Shown in pieces: positions 5,401 to 6,753 of a stretch of 6,753 nucleotides of DNA. The stretch lies in NCBI GenBank assembly GCA_938008865.1, contig CALLJA010000174.1, positions 1-6,753 on the forward strand, in the 5' to 3' direction. The stretch comes from an uncultured Anaerolineales bacterium. Its GTDB lineage: Bacteria > Chloroflexota > Anaerolineae > Anaerolineales > Villigracilaceae. Numbering within the stretch: the stretch's first letter is position 1; the number at the start of each line of letters is the position of its first letter. A program made the position numbers and the translations under genes. Below the pieces are notes generated by a model. That model did not search any database. It worked only from the letters and a program-made list of their open reading frames with translations, and was not told where the DNA came from.

Positions 5401-6753
5401 CGTCACCGACCTGGACGGCAACGCCGTCAGCGGCAGGACGGTCACAATCGAAGCCGCGCGCATGGATTGGAAGAATGTGCAGGGTGAATGGGTCGAGCAG
5501 CCCGCCGACACGCAGACCTGCGAAATGACCTCCGCGGCCGAACCTGGCGTATGCAGGTTCGAGACGCCCATCGGCGGGCGCTATCGGATCACGGCCATTG
5601 TCGCCGACGACCAGGGCCGCAGGAACGAGAGTCAGATCACGCGCTGGGTCAGCGGCGGTGAGCGCCCCGCCTCGCGCAGGGTCGAATTGGAACAGGCCAC
5701 GCTCATCCCCGACAAGGAATCGTACCAGCCTGGCGATACCGCCCAGGTTTTGGTGCAGTCGCCCTTCACCCCTGCCGATGGCATCCTGACCGTCAGCCGC
5801 GGCGGCATCCTGTATAGCCAGCATTTCCGCATCGAGAGCGGCTCCATCACGTTGAGCATCCCCATCGAGGAGCGGCACATTCCCAACCTGAACATCCAGG
5901 TGGATTTGACGGGCGCTGCTCCGCGCTTGGACGAGGATGGCCAGCCGCTGACAGACCTCGACTCCCGCCCCGCCTTTGCCAGCGGACAGTTGAACCTCAG
6001 CATCCCGCCCATCCAGCGCACTTTGTCTGTGGAAGTAACGCCCGACCAGTCGCAGCTCGAACCTGGCGGCCAGACCACGCTGACCGTGTCTGTGGAGGAC
6101 GCGAACGGTCGACCCGTGCCCGATGCCGAAGTGGCGGTCGTGGTCGTGGATGAAGCCATCCTGGCGCTGACCAACTACCAGCAGGCCGACCCGCTTGGCA
6201 TCTTCTATGCCGAGCGCCCGTCTGAGGTGACCAGTGTGTATGGCCGCGCCAGCATCCTATTGGCCGACCCGCAGACCCTGGCCCAGCAAGCCAATGCGGC
6301 CAGGGCGATGAGTATAGCGGCCCCCATGGCAGCCGCCACCGAAGCGCCCGCCCAGGCCATGGAGATGCTGCCGAAATCGGGCGGCGGTGGAGAAGCGCCC
6401 GACGCCGTGACCGTGCGCTCGGATTTCAATCCGCTGGCCGCCTTTGAACCCAGCCTGCGGACCTCCGCCGACGGGCAGGCGCGCGTGACCGTCCAACTGC
6501 CCGATAACCTGACGCGCTACCGCATCCTGGCCGTGGCCGTGGACTCGGGCGGACAGCAATTCGGCCAGGGCGAATCCGCGCTGACGGCGCGCCTGCCGCT
6601 GATGGTCCGCCCGTCTGCGCCGCGCTTCCTCAATTTCGGCGACCGCTTCGAGTTGCCCGTTGTCTTACAGAACCAGACCGACCAGCCGCTCACCGTGGAC
6701 GTGGCTGTCCGTGCGGACAACCTCAATCTGCTGACCGATGGCTTGCGCGTAAC
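2468..6753 (+). CDS. Bacterial alpha-2-macroglobulin-like protein, membrane-anchored, N-terminal 1428 residues
   Basis: The frame stays open to the right edge, so the C-terminus is missing. Residues 14-32 form one hydrophobic segment after a basic start (signal anchor), followed by a Pro/Gly/Ala-rich stalk to about 155. Three Ig-like units follow, with similar strands ITFNQPM (ending at 181), IVFDQRID (ending at 289) and IQFNNPID (ending at 410). Macroglobulin domains come next, including the family motif MYRPGEEVHLKGW (712-724) and VVDEAILAL (from about 1226). A flexible stretch (about 1279-1315, with G1305-G1308) precedes VRSDFNPL and the A2M domain, whose QLPDNLTRYRILAVA motif starts near 1344. 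Alpha-2-macroglobulins trap proteases: cleavage of the bait region activates a thioester that couples to the attacker. The thioester domain would lie past the edge, so activity cannot be judged. There is no lipobox cysteine, unlike many proteobacterial members; the anchor suggests display on the outer face of the cytoplasmic membrane. The only cysteines are two close pairs (387/395, 1018/1029). No pbpC-type partner is visible. Confidence 0.9.
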   Translation, partial: MNENRARSSAAGRIALIVAGLAGLTALGWWLGNFAPLAPLTAVPITPLAGDGTAVPAAGTPVPTGQPYDLNIQLSAGQAGGETSAPLALGTGEPLSGEEAAQLLGRIPPLPTGGEQVDFKPPQDLLPPPRPGETVQDSFPPANAERPPVGIDNGPLRVLRYAPQGEIPIAPVISITFNQPMVPLGTVGDLAAKDAPVQIEPALPGTWRWLGTRTLTFEYDSAQIDRLPKATEYRVSVPAGTKSASGNLLAEAVAWTFSTPAPKIVSSYPASSPQPLDPVFVIVFDQRIDPLSVLPTLRVNAGGRQASIVLADGDDLKRDQAAGQMAEGAPEGRWIAFRAVEAFAPNTSVTVTVGPGTPSAEGPLLTKEAQTFGFSTYAPLAIVQHSCSWYGEGACPPLSPFSIQFNNPIDMEKYAENMLRVSPEVPGLSVDWYSSNVVVSGQTKGQTTYTVTISGQVQDIYGQTLGRDARLTFKVGKAEPTLFGVGQNFITVDPSLKKPALSVYAINHAKLDVQIYAVEPADWPGYITALGNWNRNDGSAEMPGKLVHDGAMRLNLPDDTLSQVDIDLSPYLRGGYGQFVVVVAPPRALLEDDDARWRRLSQTIIAWVQVTQIGLDAFSDGSQLVAWATDLKDGTPLSGVSIQPGNGTSTSSTDADGIARFDLPAGAAYLSAQKGRDSALLPRSASYWWSDSWQAVSRRDSLRWYVYDDRQMYRPGEEVHLKGWIRQIGAGPSGGVSLAGPGLAGATYSVTDGLGNSLLSGQVNVNALGGFDLAFTIPESVNLGYAQVSFAAFGRLEGLDGTQYSHSFQVQEFRRPEYEVTARNETQGPYFAGGHALVFTEAKYYAGGGLPNADVTWLVTATPGSYAPPHWDDFTFGIWQPWWWFDFEFGPQTMGAIQTFSGTTDAGGVHTLRLDFAPQGETDPRPYSISAQATVMDVNRQAWTSSTSLLVHPADLYVGLRSERYFVGQGAPLVVDFIVTDLDGNAVSGRTVTIEAARMDWKNVQGEWVEQPADTQTCEMTSAAEPGVCRFETPIGGRYRITAIVADDQGRRNESQITRWVSGGERPASRRVELEQATLIPDKESYQPGDTAQVLVQSPFTPADGILTVSRGGILYSQHFRIESGSITLSIPIEERHIPNLNIQVDLTGAAPRLDEDGQPLTDLDSRPAFASGQLNLSIPPIQRTLSVEVTPDQSQLEPGGQTTLTVSVEDANGRPVPDAEVAVVVVDEAILALTNYQQADPLGIFYAERPSEVTSVYGRASILLADPQTLAQQANAARAMSIAAPMAAATEAPAQAMEMLPKSGGGGEAPDAVTVRSDFNPLAAFEPSLRTSADGQARVTVQLPDNLTRYRILAVAVDSGGQQFGQGESALTARLPLMVRPSAPRFLNFGDRFELPVVLQNQTDQPLTVDVAVRADNLNLLTDGLRV
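6302..6412 (+). other. Candidate bait region within the A2M-like protein
   Basis: Residues about 1279-1315 are rich in Ala, Met, Pro, Glu and Gly, with AAPMAAATEAPAQAMEM followed by a run of four glycines (1305-1308). They lie between the macroglobulin domain ending near the VVDEAILAL motif and the VRSDF start of the A2M domain. In human alpha-2-macroglobulin the bait region directly precedes the equivalent VRKYF sequence, so the position is homologous. The low-complexity, structure-poor composition suits a protease-accessible loop. The exact limits are my estimate. Confidence 0.5.

Noticed and set aside
2489..5878. A 1129-codon open frame on the minus strand across the A2M-like gene.
   Set aside because: It is codon-aligned antisense to the real gene, so its stops would correspond to sense codons TTA, CTA and TCA. 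These codons are avoided in this G+C-rich gene; the antisense frame ends exactly where the sense gene uses TCA at residue 8. Its product is a low-complexity Arg/Gly/Pro/His-rich sequence with no recognisable domain, whereas the plus strand has clear A2M motifs.
6497..6753. The A2M thioester motif.
   Set aside because: No cysteine occurs in this part of the reading frame. The thioester domain would be further downstream, so its presence or loss cannot be judged here.

Overview
The window is G+C-rich bacterial DNA. It holds a leftward set of four small genes (positions about 2215 down to 1, the last one cut by the window edge) and one very large rightward gene (2468 to the right edge, also cut), separated by a 252-base divergent promoter region. 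The protein types and the palindromic intergenic repeats resemble what I know from Chloroflexota, especially Anaerolineae. That placement is an inference from style and has moderate confidence at best.

Left part, minus strand, in transcription order: a 122-residue DRTGG-domain protein; a 337-residue protein joining two CBS domains to a RsbW/SpoIIAB-type ATPase domain, whose start overlaps the end of the previous gene; a second, 112-residue DRTGG-domain protein 13 bases later; then a 162-base gap carrying three inverted repeats; then the first 108 residues of a PHP-family metallophosphoesterase. DRTGG / anti-sigma-like ATPase / DRTGG / PHP is a gene set I recognise from regions next to NAD-linked [FeFe]-hydrogenase or NuoEFG-like genes in anaerobic Firmicutes, Thermotogae and Chloroflexota. 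I therefore expect such genes just beyond the left edge, but they are not visible here. The set looks like a sensory and regulatory module (nucleotide-binding CBS and DRTGG domains, a GHKL ATPase) serving redox metabolism.

Centre (2216-2467): two good sigma-70-type promoters face away from each other. The leftward one overlaps an 18-bp imperfect palindrome that fits the binding pattern of the NADH/NAD+-sensing repressor Rex at 12 of 15 defined positions. This agrees with the proposed hydrogenase context. The rightward promoter (TTGACG, 17 bp, TATGAT) should drive the large gene through a leader of about 90 bases ending in a strong Shine-Dalgarno sequence.

Right part: 1428 residues of a bacterial alpha-2-macroglobulin-like protein with an N-terminal membrane anchor, a Pro/Gly/Ala-rich stalk, Ig-like repeats, macroglobulin domains, a candidate bait region and the start of the central A2M domain. 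The thioester domain, if present, lies past the right edge. It is probably a cell-surface protease trap and has no obvious functional link with the leftward genes apart from the shared promoter region.

I see no tRNA, rRNA, CRISPR array, insertion sequence or convincing intrinsic terminator.
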